This document shows positions 34,591 through 49,368 of a stretch of 64,000 bases of DNA, in pieces. Source of the DNA: Actinomycetota bacterium (GTDB taxonomy: Bacteria; Actinomycetota; Geothermincolia; Geothermincolales; RBG-13-55-18). The position numbers and the translations under genes were made by a program. The notes beneath the pieces were generated by a model. It was given only the letters and a program-made list of their open reading frames with translations, ran no database searches and was not told the DNA's origin. The DNA lies in assembly GCA_014360685.1 (NCBI GenBank), contig JACIXB010000009.1:1-64000 (forward strand). Direction: 5' to 3'. The stretch's first letter is position 1; the number at the start of each line of letters is the position of its first letter.

Positions 34591-34630
34591 TTGACATAAA
34601 ATATTAGTCAAATGACTAAAATGTTTAGTC
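34591..34630 (+). promoter_or_regulatory. Promoter with palindromic operator for the defence operon
   Basis: A perfect TTGACA (34591-34596) is followed at 34604-34619 by TTAGTCA-AA-TGACTAA, a perfect 7-bp inverted repeat. GACTAA within its right arm is a possible -10 at 17-bp spacing. A third half-site, TTAGTC, lies at 34625-34630. A protein bound there would block RNA polymerase. GGGAGG at 34631-34636 is the ribosome-binding site of the next gene. Confidence 0.65.
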
Positions 34631-34643
34631 GGGAGGAAAATCC

Positions 34644-37600
34644 ATGAGCATCTTTCAACTGAAGGACGCCGTGATCGAGGAATATAAGGAATACGTGCAC
34701 AGTTTCCTCACCATCCAGGACGAGAGGATCCGCGATTTCGTCTCCCGGGAATTGTTGGAGAAAGGCGTCCTGTGGCCGCCGGCCCTCGTCCAGCTCAACC
34801 CCGCCTATAAAAAGGCGGCGAGCGTAGAAGATCTGGTAGCCGAGGGGAAGCTGCATCCCGAATGCGCGGAGATCTTCCGTGACCGGGACGGCAGGTCCAT
34901 AACCCTTTTCCAGCACCAGCAGGAGGCCATCGAGACGGCCCTTTCGGGAAGGGGTTTCGTGGTCACTAGCGGAACGGGTTCCGGGAAGAGCCTCACCTAC
35001 TTCGTGCCCATAATCGACGCCGTGCTCAAGGGCGATCCCCGTGAGCATAAGGTATGGGCCATCATCATCTACCCCATGAACGCCCTGGTGAACTCGCAAT
35101 TTTTGGCCCTGCAGGAGATGGCGGACGCATATCAAGAAAGGACCGGCCGCCAGTTCCCGGTGCGTTTCAACCGCTATACAGGCCAGAACCTTTACGACCG
35201 TCCGGCTATCCAGAAGGAGCCACCCCACATCCTCCTCACCAACTACGTCATGCTTGAGCTGATGCTGGTCCGCCCCGAGGAACACGTCTTCGTGGATCGC
35301 ACCACGGCCGGCGTAAAGTATCTGGTCATAGACGAGCTCCATACCTACCGGGGGCGCCAGGGCGCGGACGTGGCCCTCCTCATCCGCCGCCTCAAGGAGA
35401 GGTGCGGTAACCCGCATCTTTTGTGCATGGGCACCAGCGCCACCATGATCGCCGGAAAAGATTCCTCGCGCCAGGAGAGGCGCCGGGCGGTGGCCGATTT
35501 CGCCCAGAAGATGTTCGGCGCTCCCTTGCATCCCGATCAAGTAATCGAGGAGAGCCTGGAGCGCCTGACCTTCGGCGCCGGAGAAACCGATGGCCAAAGT
35601 CTCAAGGAGGCCGTGGGCTCCCCGTTGCCCGACGAGCCGGAAGCCTTCCTGCGCCATCCCCTGGTCTCCTGGTTGGAGGACAACTTCGGCCTCGAGGAGG
35701 AGGAAGAAGGGCGGTTCAGGCGCCGCCCCCCGCTCAGCCTCGAGGAGGGCGCGTCGAGGCTCTCGGAGCTGACGGGGCTGGACGAGGAGGCCTGCCGGGA
35801 GGCCTTGAGCCGGGTTTTCCTGAAGGGAGCGTCCCTGCGGAACGCGGAGGGCGAGCCCCTGCTCTCCTTCAAATTGCACCAGTTCATAGCCCAGGGGAAC
35901 CGCGTTTTCGCCACCCTGGAATCTCCTTCCCAGCGCCTCCTGGACATGGAGGGACACGCTTATGCGAGCAGGGAGGGTAGAACGCTGCCCCTCTTTCCCC
36001 TCAAGTTCTGCCGGGTCTGCGGCGTGGAGTACTACGAGGTGGCGCACGACCCCCAGGACAGCCGTTTCGAGCCCTTGGGAGACGAATCCGAGCTTGTCGA
36101 CGAATACGGTGAGGCCAAGGAACGGGGATACCTTCTCGTACCCCCGCAGGAACGCGACGTGGAGTGGGGACCGGAAAATCTTCCCAGGGAGTGGCTCCAG
36201 GACAACGGAAAGGTCAAGAGGGATTACCGCGACTACGTCCCCCGGCCCGTGTGGGTCTATCCAGATGGCAAGTATTCCCAATACCTGGCCGAGGACGCCG
36301 TCAAGGCCTGGTTCCAGCCCTTCCCCTTCCGCCTCTGCTTGAACTGCGGGGTCTTCTACACCGGCAAGGACAGCGAGTTCAGCAAGCTCGCCGGCCTCTC
36401 CAGCGAGGGGCGGAGCAGCGCCACCACCGTCCTGACCCTCTCGGCGCTTGAGAAGGCGCCCGTGGGTGACATAGAGGAGGGGGCCCGCAAGGTCCTCAGC
36501 TTCACCGACAACCGGCAGGACGCCAGCCTGCAGGCCGGGCATTTCAACGATTTCGTCCGCACGGGGCTTCTCCGGGCCGCCATATACCGGGCGGTGAGCG
36601 AAGCCGGCCCCCTCCGCCACGACCAGGTGGCTTCCAGGGTGGTGGAGGCCCTGAACCTTCCCTTCCGGGAGATCTCCGCCAACAAGGATCTCCAACCCCA
36701 TACCCCCCTGGGAGGCGAGGTGTTGAAGGTCTTTACCGACCTCGTCGAGTACCGCGTCTACGAGGACTTGCGCCGGGGGTGGCGGTTCTTGCAGCCCAAC
36801 CTGGAACAGTGCGGCCTTCTACGATTCGACTACCTGGGGCTCGAGGAGCTGTGCGCCGACGGGGAGGCCTGGCGGGAGCTCGAGCCCTTCGCGGGCCTCG
36901 ACGCCGCCGGGCGACGGGAGATCCTCACCGCCCTGCTGGACCACTTCCGCAGGCAGCTGGCCGTCCATGCCTACTGGCTGCAGGAGACCAACCAGCAGCA
37001 GTTGAGGAAGCGCGTGGAGGAATGCATTGACGAGAGGTGGGGTTTCGGCGATGAGGGGCGCCTTTTCACCGCCTCGCGTTTCGTCCTTCCCGGCCAGGAG
37101 GAAAAGATCACCAACAGCTACAGCCTGGCCGAGAGGAGCCTGGTGTACCGCTACCTGAAGCGGGTTCTACCTTCCTTCTTGCCGGAATACTCCGAGAACA
37201 TGCACGGGCTCATGGATATTCTCTGCGCCCATGGCCTCCTGCGCCGCGGCAGCGAAAGGGGGATTTCCTACGTGCAGGTGGAGTCGTCGTGCCTTATCTG
37301 GAAGCCGGGTGAAGGGACTCCGGCCGGGGAGCCCCTTTACCGGAGGCGCTCCGACGACCCCGTTTACCAAAAGGTGGAAAAGGAGGCCAACCGCTATTTC
37401 GTCAACTTCTACACCCGGCCGCCCGGCCTGCTGCTCCTGGCCGAGGGGCGGGAGCACACCGCCCAGGTCGATTACGAGCGGAGGCAGGAGAGGGAGCGCC
37501 GTTTCCGGGACGGCGAGCTCAAGTGCCTCTTCTGCTCGCCCACCATGGAACTGGGTATCGACATCGCCGACCTGCAGCTGGTGCACATGCGCAACGTCCC

Positions 37601-39718
37601 ACCCACCCCCGCCAACTACGCCCAGCGCAGCGGCCGCGCCGGCCGCATGGGCGACCCCGCCCTGGTCATCACCTACTGCCTGGCCGGAAGCGGCCACGAC
37701 CAGTACTTCTTCCACCATAAGCGGGAAATGGTCTCCGGTTCCGTGCAACCCCCGCGCATCGACCTCTCCAGCGAGGAGCTGGCCAGGACTCACCTTCATT
37801 CCATTTGGCTGGCCAGAACCGGGCTTTCCCTGGGCCGTTCCATAACCGAGTTCATCGACGTGCGCCTGGAGGGCTGCCCCCTGAACGAGGACGCGGCGAA
37901 CAAGGTGAAGCTCGGCGAGAAGGCTTTCCGTGAATGCCTGGAGGAGGCCCGGCGCATATTCGCATCCTGCTATCCGGAGGGCGAGGCGCCGGCCTGGTAT
38001 TCCGAGGAGTGGCTGGAAGAGGCGCTCAAGCGGGCCCCGGAGGAGTTCGACCGGGCCTTCGACCGCTTTCGCGAGCTCTACCGCGCCGCGGACCGCCAGT
38101 GGATGGAGGCCAACGAGATCCTTCGCTATCCTACCGGCAACAAGAAGGAGAGGGAGGAGGCCAGGAGAAGGCGCGACGAGGTGGAACGCCAGAAGCAGCT
38201 ACTGGAGAACAGCACCTCGTTCTACGAGGAATCGGACTTCTACCCCTACCGCTACCTGGCCAGCGAGGCCTTCCTCCCCGGCTACAACTTCCCCCGCCTG
38301 CCCCTTTCCGCCTTCCTGCCGCGAAAAGGGGAAGGCGATTACGTGTCGCGGCCCCGCTTCCTGGCCATCTCCGAGTTCGGCCCGGAGAACCTCATCTACC
38401 ACGAGGGCTCCAAGTACCGGGTGGCCAGCCTCAAGACCGTGCTTTCCGACCTGGAGAAGAGGCTCTTCCAGGCGAAGATCTGCAGCACCTGCGGATATCT
38501 CCACTCCGACGAGAGCGTGGAGATATGCCACAACTGCGAGAGCCGCCTCTCCGGCGAGGGTTACGCCTACGCCACCCTGCTCGAGGCCACGAGCGTATAT
38601 ACCCGCCGCAGGGAGCGCATCACCAGCGAGGAAGAGGAAAGGGTGCGTTACGGCTACGACATCACCACCCACTTCGAGTTCTCCCCCTCCAGCGGGGCGA
38701 GCGAGGGGCGCGTCCCGGCCGTGGTGAGCGACAAGGGAGGCAAACCGCTCCTGGAGCTCGTCTACGCGCCATCGGCCACCCTGTACCGCGTGAACCATCG
38801 CTGGAGGAACAGCAGGGAGTCCGGCTACCTCCTGAACATGGATACGGGGGAGTTCCTCTCCCGGAGCGGTCGGGACTCGGAGAGGGCCGCTTCCGCCCGG
38901 GTGGAGACGGTGCGCCTCTTCGTGCGCGACACCATGAACGTCATGCTCATCTACCCCGGCCGCGACGGCCTCGAGCTTACCGAGGAGACCCTGGCCACTC
39001 TGGAACACGCCCTGCGCCGCGGCATGGAGAGGGTCTACCAGCTGGAACCCTCCGAGCTCGCCTCGGAGCGCATCGGGAGCGACGGCCGCCGCGGCATCCT
39101 CTTCTACGAGGCCGGCGAGGGAGGCTACGGCATTCTGCGCGCCCTCGCCGTGGAGAGGGACGCCCTGGCCGCCGTGGCCCGCGAGGCCCTGGCGGCGTGC
39201 CACTACCACCCGGACAGCCTGGAAGACCTCAACGCGGAATGCCTGCGCGCCTGCTACGACTGCCTGCTCTCCTACACCAACCAGCGCGACTATCCCCTGC
39301 TCGACCGCGCGCTGGCCAGGGACCTTCTCGCGGAGATCTCCCGCTCCGAGACGCAACCCAAGGTCAGGGGCCGGGATTACCACGAACATTACCAATGGCT
39401 GCGCGCCCTCGCCGATTCCCGTTCCGAACTGGAGAGGAGGTTCCTCGACCACCTCTACGCCACCGGGCGCCGCCTTCCCGATGACGCCCAGCGGGCGCTG
39501 GCCGACCACCACGGCACCGTCCCCGATTTCTTCTACGAGAAGTACACCTGCGTTTTCTGCGACGGGTCCGTGCACGACGAGCCCGCCCAGAGGGAGAAGG
39601 ACATGAAGGTGCGGCGGGAGCTGGAAGATCTTGGGTACCGCGTCGTCGTCATCCGTTATGACCGTGACCTGGAGGAGCAGGTATCCAAGTATCCTGATGT
39701 TTTCGGGGAGGCGAGACC

Positions 39719-39722
<4 letters not shown>
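34644..39722 (+). CDS. Giant DEAD/H helicase with DUF1998 region and Vsr-like tail
   Basis: A 1692-residue protein. The superfamily II helicase motor has Walker A GTGSGKS (110-116), a DELH box (about 229), GTSATM, and a helicase C domain with the arginine finger region QRSGRAGR (about 993). Zinc-binding CSTC/CHNC pairs and the DUF1998 signature CYDCLLSYTNQRD (about 1535) follow. The last 60 residues resemble Vsr/DUF559-type nucleases: VPDFFY, then FCDGSVH, then the LEDLGYRVVVIRYD strand. Related helicases are DruE of Druantia, DrmA/DrmB of DISARM and MrfA. It is the first gene of an operon with overlapping ATGA junctions. Confidence 0.82.
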
Positions 39723-42555
<2,833 letters not shown>

Positions 42556-42559
<4 letters not shown>

Positions 42560-45500
42560 GCCGCTTCGAGAGCCTTCGCGTGGAGGGCGGGCTCCTCAGC
42601 CCGGACCTCATCGACCGCATCGCCGACGGCGAAGCGCCGGGGCAGAAACCGGCCGACTTCGGCCTCCCGCCCAAGGCCGCTTTCATAGACGAGATCTCCG
42701 AGGCCTGGGGCGCCGCCCGCCGCTTCTGGGAGGCCTTCCGGGCCCGCCTGGAGCGCCTGTCCCCCGACGACCCGGCCACCGGGCCCACCCGCGACCAATG
42801 GGTGATACCCCTCATGAGCCTCCTCGGCTACGATCTGACCTACCGTCCCAAGGCGCAACTGGTGGACGGGCTGACCTTCGCCGTGAGCCACGGCGCCGGC
42901 CCGAACGCGGACGCGCCGCCGGTCCACGTGGTGGGTTGGCGGCAGGACCTGGGCAAGCTCCCGCCCTCCGGTCGCCCCCGCCTGGCGCCTCACGTGCTGG
43001 TGCAGGAATACCTCAACCGCACCGAGCATCTCTGGGGCGTGGTCACCAACGGCCGCATCCTGCGCCTGCTTCGCGACAGCCAGCTCCTCTCCCGCCAGGC
43101 CTATATCGAGTTCGACCTGGAGGGCATGTTCGAGGGGGAGAGGCTCTCCGACTTCGCACTTCTCTGGCGCCTGGCCCACCGCACCCGGCTTCCCCGCGGC
43201 ATGGACGACGCCCCCTCCTGCCTCTTGGAGAGCTACTACGTGGAGAGCGTGGAGCAGGGGGGAAGGGTGCGCGAGCGGCTGCGCGACGGGGTGGAGAAGG
43301 CCCTGGTAATAATTGGTAATGGATTCCTTTCCCACCCCGCCAACGACGGGCTGCGCGAGCGGGTGGCCACGGGTGAGACCAGACCGGAGTCCTTCTACCG
43401 GGATCTCCTGCACCTCATCTACCGCCTGCTCTTCCTCATGGTGGCCGAGGAGAGGAAGCTCATCTCCCCCTCCCCCGTTTACCTGGAGCACTACAGCCTG
43501 GAGCGCCTGCGCCGCCTGGCCGACATGCGCCTGCGCGGCGAGGAACACCGGGACCTCTGGATATCCCTGCAGGCCACCTTCGACCTCTTCCGCCGCCAGG
43601 AGCTGGGGGCCCTTCTCCAGGTGCCTCCGCTCAACGGGGAGCTCTTCGAGGAGACGGAGCTGGACCGCTGCGCCCTCTACAACCGGGACCTCCTGGCCGC
43701 CCTGCGCGAGCTCTCCACCTACGCCGAGGACGCCCGCTCCCCCCGCCGCCGCGTCAACTACTCCGCCCTGAACGTGGAGGAGCTGGGGAGCGTTTACGAG
43801 AGCCTGCTCGATTACCACCCCGCCTTCCTCGAGCGGGAGGGGAGGGCCGACTTCCGCCTGGTGCCGGGTACGGAGCGCAAGGCCACCGGCTCCTACTACA
43901 CCCCGCCCGAGCTGGTCAACGAGCTGGTGAAGAGCGCCCTCGAGCCCGTGCTCGCGGGGAGGCTGGCCGGGACCAGGGGCAGGGAGGAAAGGGAGAAGGC
44001 CATCCTGGACATCAAGGTCTGCGACCCCGCCTGCGGGAGCGGCCACTTCCTCCTGGCCGCCGCCCGCCGCCTGGGTAAGGAGCTGGCCCGCGTGCGCACC
44101 GGCGACGAGGAGCCCGCCCCCGAGGAGGTGCGTTCCGCCGTGCGCGAGGTCATCGGCCACTGCATCTACGGGGTGGACAAGAACCCCCTGGCCGTGGACC
44201 TCTGCAAGGTGGCCCTGTGGATAGAGGGCCATGCCGAGGGGCGACCCCTCACCTTCCTCGACCACCGCATCCGCTGCGGCGACTCCCTGGTGGGCGTCTT
44301 CGACCTCAAGGTCCTTGAGGAGGGCATACCCGATGGGGCCTTCGAGCCCGTGGCGGATGACGACAAGGCCCTCGCCAGGTCCATAAAGAGGGACAACAAG
44401 GCGGAGAGGACCGAGAGGGCCGATTGGCTTTCCTTTGCGGTGGAGGCCGAAAGCGACGTTCGCGAACTCTCCGAGGCCTCCCGCAGGCTCTCCGATATCC
44501 CCGACGACACCCCGGATCAGGTGCGTAATAAGCAGGAGGCCTACGAGAGGCTGCGGGGCGAGGGAGGGCGCTGGTGGAACGATAATACCGCCTGCCACCT
44601 CTGGACGTCCGCCTTCTTCGCCAGGCTGGATAAGGATAGCTACCGGGAGAAGGCCGTCCCCACCACCGAGGTCCTGCGCAATTATTTAGACAATCCGGCA
44701 TCCGTTGATCCTCGATATCCTAGCCACGCTTGGGAGGCGGCGCTGCGCCACCGTTTCTTCCACTGGCCCCTGGAGTTCCCCGAGGTCTTCGAGAAGGGGG
44801 GCTTCGACGTGGTGCTCTGCAACCCCCCGTGGGAGTTGATACAGCTTCAGGAGAAAGAATTCTTTGCGCATAGGGACCCGCATATTGCCTCGGCTCCAAA
44901 TTCGAATGCTCGTAAAAAGATGATAAAGGAACTCCAGATACGCAAACCCGCCTTATGGCGGGAATATCTGGATTCTTTACATCTTGCCGATGCAACAAGA
45001 AAATTTCTACGTAAATCGGGGAGATTCCGTCTTACCTCGAGCGGAAGGATAAATCATTATTCCGTCTTCTCCGAGCTCTTCAGCGGGTTGATCAACCCGG
45101 ACGGCAGGGCGGGAGTGGTGGTGCCCACCGGCATCGCCACCGACGACACCAACAAGGAGTTTTTCTCCCACCTGGTGAATAAGGGCTACCTGGCCAGCCT
45201 CTACGACTTCGAGAACCGGGATAAGATCTTTCCGGCGATTCACAGCAGACAGAAGTTCTCCCTCCTCACCCTCAAGGGCGACGGCGCCGAAGCTGGTAAG
45301 CCGGCGCGCTTCGCCTTCTTCCTCACCCGCGCCTCCCAGCTCAGGGACGAGCGGCGGGTTTTAGAGCTCACCGCCGAGGACTTCGCCCTCCTCAACCCTA
45401 ACACCCGCACCTGCCCCGTCTTCCGCACCCGCCAGGACGCCGAGCTCACCAGGTACATCTACCAGAGGGTGCCGGTACTGGTGAACGAGGCCACGGGCGA

Positions 45501-46659
45501 AAACCCCTGGGGTGTCACTTTTAAACAAGGTTTATTCAACATGTCAGACGACTCCCACCTCTTCCACACCCGAAGCGAGCTCGAGGAAGCCGGCTTCCGC
45601 CTCCACGGCAACCGCTTCGTCAAGGGCGAAGGCGCCAAGCGCGAAGTCTGGCTCCCCCTATACGAAGCGAAGATGATTCACCAGTTCGACCACCGCTTCG
45701 GCACCTACGAAGGCATGAACCGACGCACCAACACGCAGATTGCCACCCCAACCCCTGAGCAGCATGCCGACCCTTGTTACTTGGTTGAGCCATGGTACTG
45801 GGTGGAACAAGAGGAAGTAAATACAAGATTAGGCGAATATGGAAGAAAATGGCTTTTAGGCTTTCGCGACATCGCAAGGGCAACCGATGAGCGCACCGCC
45901 ATCTTCACCGTTATCCCAAAAACCGGAGTTGGAGACACTCTACCGTTACTGATTGTTAAAAACCTAAAAACGCTTTTTGTTTCCTCTATTCTCTCTAACT
46001 TCAATGCTGTAATCCTAGATTTCATAGCTAAACAGAAAATTGCTGGAACACACCTGAATTTTTTCTATGTCGAGCAATTCCCAATCTTGGGCGCTTCAAA
46101 TCTTGATGTTAGCTATTTGAATTTGATAATTCCCAGATTTTTAGAACAAATCTACACCTCCTGGGACATCAAGCCTTTCGCCGATGACGTGTGGCGTGAG
46201 GCCGATGAGGATCTCCGGAAGGCCATCCGAACCCAATGGGAGGAGAACAAACGGGCCACGGGAGGCCATACCTGGGATCCTCCCGAGTGGACGGAGATCG
46301 CCGAGGACGGCATCCACCTCCCTCCCTTCAAGTGGGACGAGGAGCGTCGTGCCCGCCTGCGCGCCCAGCTGGACGCCATCTACGCCAGGCTATACGGCCT
46401 CAACCGCAAGCAGCTCCGCTACATCCTCGACCCCGCTGACCTCACCGAGAAGGAGCTGGAGGACATCCTCGACGACTATGAGGAGGTGGAGGACCCTCTG
46501 GACGAGGAAGCCTACCGCCGCCGCTGCGAGGCCTCCACCTTCCCCGGCGAGACCTTCCGCGTCCTCAAGGAAAAGGAGATCAGGAAATACGGCTTCTACC
46601 GCACCCGCCGTCTGGTCCTCGAGGCATGGGAGAGGTTGAACGAGAGGGATCGGAAATGA
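42556..46659 (+). CDS. Eco57I-type adenine-N6 DNA methyltransferase (DrmMI-like)
   Basis: A 1367-residue protein. The SAM-binding motif I DPACGSGHF (about 488) follows GSYYTPPELV, and the catalytic motif IV is NPPW (about 756), which marks an amino-methyltransferase acting on adenine. A helical N-terminal domain of 430 residues and a large C-terminal part with probable target recognition flank it. No PD-(D/E)xK endonuclease motif was evident at the N-terminus. Two C-terminal segments (about 44860-45060 and 45770-46150) are clearly A/T-richer than the rest, suggesting swapped recognition modules. It overlaps both neighbours by ATGA. Confidence 0.85.
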
Positions 46660-47165
46660 AGGGGATCGGGAAAGGGCATGGAGAGATCGTCTATTTCGCC
46701 TATGGCTCCAACATGCCCGAGAGCAGGATGAGAGAAAGGACCCCGTCCGCCGTGGCTTTGGTCGTCTGGAAGCTGGAGGGCATGAGGGTGGCCATGAACA
46801 AGAAAGGATGGAACGACTCGGAGAAAGCGAACCTCGTGGAGGATCCGGGAAGCGTCGTTTACAGCACCCTCTACAGAATCGATTCATCCGAGCTTCCACG
46901 TCTGGATAGCGCGGAGGGAGGCTACGAACGCCGTTCCTTCAAGGCTGTCTTTGGTGACGAGATCGTGGAAGCGCAGGTATATATCTCCCGAGAGATAACC
47001 GAAGCGCCTGTCGCCTGGGATTGGTATAAAGACATTATCTTGAAAGGTGCAAAGGAACACGGGCTTCCTGGGTCTTACATCCAATATTTAGAAAGCCTGC
47101 CCAGCAAGCCATGTTCGGAGAATAGCAACGGTCAGAGACTGAGCGGGGAATACCGAGGGGGTTGA
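46656..47165 (+). CDS. Gamma-glutamylcyclotransferase-like (GGCT/AIG2) protein
   Basis: A 169-residue protein with the GGCT-like signature YFAYGSNM near residue 15 and a probable catalytic Glu in DSAEGGY (about 88). Family members cyclise gamma-glutamyl groups, but many have unknown substrates. The ATG overlaps the methylase stop (ATGA), and a GAGAGGG lies just upstream. Being locked into a defence operon is unusual and suggests a role in the system, such as editing a small molecule or protein modification; that is inference. Confidence 0.75.
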   Translation: MKGIGKGHGEIVYFAYGSNMPESRMRERTPSAVALVVWKLEGMRVAMNKKGWNDSEKANLVEDPGSVVYSTLYRIDSSELPRLDSAEGGYERRSFKAVFGDEIVEAQVYISREITEAPVAWDWYKDIILKGAKEHGLPGSYIQYLESLPSKPCSENSNGQRLSGEYRGG

Positions 47166-47740
47166 TGGACATGCCGAGAAAGCTGGAGAACGACGTGGTG
47201 CTGGCCTTCGAGGTACTGCTGGAGGAGATCGAGGGGGCGGTGAACTCCCTGAACCAGATGGGGGCGGAGGCCTTTGAGAAGGGCGACTACAGTCTGGCCA
47301 GAGACCTGATAGACAAGGGATCGCGGATGGCCTCCTTCCGGGAAAAGGTGCAGAACCTGCAGAAGGAGTGGAAGAACCTTTTCGCTCCTTCGCCTAAGCC
47401 GAGAAGGGTCGTGAAGGAAAGGCTAAAGAGGGGCATGAGAACGCCCGAGGATTTCTTCCGGGAGCCCATCCTGACCGTGCTCCTGGAGATGGGAGGGTCG
47501 GCGCCCATGTCCGAGGTGTTGGATAGGGTGTACGAGAAGGTCAAGGCCAGCCTGAACAAGTACGACCTGCAGCCCTTGCCGTCCGATCCCCAGAGCATAC
47601 GCTGGCGAAACACGGCCCAGTGGTGCCGCAACACCATGGTAAGGGAAGGTTTGCTACGGTCTGATTCGCCACGGGGCACCTGGGAGCTCTCCGAGGAAGG
47701 AAGAAGGCAGGCGATGCTCTTGCGAAAGGAGAACACGTGA
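47165..47740 (+). CDS. Mrr_N-type winged-helix protein
   Basis: About 191 residues. The N-terminal 80 residues are helical. From about residue 98 comes a winged-helix domain like the N-terminal DNA-binding domain of Mrr restriction enzymes (ILTVLLEMGGSA, then WRNTAQWCRNTMVREGLL and GTWELSEEGRR). No Mrr nuclease domain is attached. It could be the DNA-recognition or regulatory subunit of the operon and is a candidate binder of the palindrome upstream. The ATG at 47165 overlaps the previous stop by one base; ATG 47171 is an alternative. Confidence 0.7.
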   Translation: MDMPRKLENDVVLAFEVLLEEIEGAVNSLNQMGAEAFEKGDYSLARDLIDKGSRMASFREKVQNLQKEWKNLFAPSPKPRRVVKERLKRGMRTPEDFFREPILTVLLEMGGSAPMSEVLDRVYEKVKASLNKYDLQPLPSDPQSIRWRNTAQWCRNTMVREGLLRSDSPRGTWELSEEGRRQAMLLRKENT

Positions 47741-47754
47741 ATTGACCTCGGTTA

Positions 47755-49179
47755 ATGCGTGGGAGGCAGATGACGCCCTTGGAGGAGAGGTTCGAGGTAT
47801 CCAACCCCGCCATTGAAAAGGACGCGGAATGGATTCCCGACATAAGCGAGATCTGGAAATCCGACACGAGCACCTACAAGTACGTGAAGAACTTCCTGGA
47901 AAGACTGCGGTCAAGGAGGGCGGTTTCGGATGAGGAAGAAGAGAGGATTGAAAATGCCATAAGCCGCTTGGAAAAGATCGTCGATTATCCGCTCACCGCC
48001 CTGGAGGTATCCCCCTCGGTGGACGAGGACCAGGTGGCGGAGATCTTCGTCAGGATAAACAGTAAGGGCACTCCCCTCAACCAGGCCGATTTCATACTTA
48101 CCTTGATGTCCGTGTTCTGGGACGACGGCAGAGCCGAGTTGGAGGATTTCTGCCGAAGGGCGAAGGCACAGCCCTTGGATAATCAACCATCGCCTTTCAA
48201 CCACTACATAAAGCCCAACCCGGATCAACTCCTGCGCGTGAGCGTGGCCCTGGGGTTCAGGCGCGCGCGCCTGGAGTACGTGTATTCCCTTCTTCGCGGA
48301 AAGGATCTGCAAACGAAACAATTTTCGATCGAACAACGGGAAAGACAGTTCGAAGTTCTCCGTGAGGCCCAAAAATACACTCTCAAACTCCACAACTGGC
48401 ATGATTTTTTCAAGGTCATAAGGAGCGCGGGGTATCCGAGCGACAGGATAATATCTTCGCACAACACCATCCTCTACACATATGCCCTGTGGCTCATTGG
48501 CAAGCGAGACTTCGAGGTAAACGATCGCGAGTTGCGCAAGCTCATGGCCCGCTGGTTCTTCATGTCCGCGCTCACCGGTCGTTATACCGATTCTCCCGAG
48601 GCGCGCATGGAGCAGGACATGGCCATGTTGAGGGGCTTGAGCGCTCCGGAGCATTTCGTCGGGGCCTTGAACCGGCAGATAGATGTGGTCTTGACCAACG
48701 ACTTTTGGGAGGTGACCCTCCCCAACCAGTTGGAGACGGCCGCAGCCCAGAACACGGGCCAGTTCGCCTTTTTCGCTGCCCTGTGCCTACTTGATGCCAA
48801 CGTCCTCTACTCCAATATGAAGGTGAAGGATCTGCTTGACCCCACCACGAAATCCAGCAAGGCGGCATTGGACCGGCATCACCTTTTCCCGCGTGCTTAC
48901 CTGAAGTCCATGGGCATCACCGACCGCAGGTCGATCAACCAGGTGGCCAACTACACCCTGGTGGAGTGGAAGGACAACGTCTCCATTTCCAATAAGCCAC
49001 CAAGGGAATACGCGCCCCAAATGGAAAGATACTTCACCGATGAAGAACTGGCGAAGATGTACGAATGGCACGCCCTTCCCGAAAGGTGGTACGAGATGGA
49101 TTACAGGGATTTCCTGGAAGAAAGGCGGAGGCGCATAGCCCAGGTGATAAGAAAGGGATACATGCGGTTATTGAACTGA
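47755..49179 (+). pseudogene. GmrSD-type DUF262/DUF1524 protein lacking its N-terminus
   Basis: 474 residues remain. The frame begins inside a DUF262 domain: the EERFEVSNPAIEKD segment normally lies past residue 100, after the QRxxxW and DGQQR motifs, which are missing. The later DUF262 motif IFVRINSKGTPLNQADF and a DUF1524 HNH nuclease core (DRHHLFPRAYL, about 373) are intact. GmrSD enzymes cut modified phage DNA and use the N-terminal NTPase motifs. In another frame just upstream, codons for LTSVNA (47742-47759) look like a leftover of DGQQRLTS-A, so an internal deletion with a frameshift is likely. Confidence 0.65.
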
Positions 49180-49279
49180 TCCGGTCAACCCGCTAGGTCG
49201 CTATTTAGAGGTTCCGAGAGGGCCTTGGCTATTCCCTTTCCAGCAGAGCAGTTGTGAGTTAGCGGCTTAAAAAGAAAGT

Positions 49280-49307
49280 TTGCATCACATGGCATAATAT
49301 ATATAAT
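49280..49307 (+). promoter_or_regulatory. Sigma-70-type promoter of the giant ATPase gene
   Basis: TTGCAT (49280-49285), a 16-bp spacer and a perfect TATAAT (49302-49307) lie in an A/T-rich 189-bp gap, 61 bases before the ATG at 49369. This separates the ATPase gene from the operon upstream. Confidence 0.7.
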
Positions 49308-49368
49308 AAGTGACACCAAAGTTTGAACGTATGCTTGAAGGGCAACTAAGGTCTTATTAGGTGACAAG

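Noticed and set aside
47755..49179. Treating the DUF262/DUF1524 gene as an intact GmrSD enzyme
   Set aside because: The N-terminal QRxxxW and DGQQR motifs are absent and there is no room for them upstream in frame.
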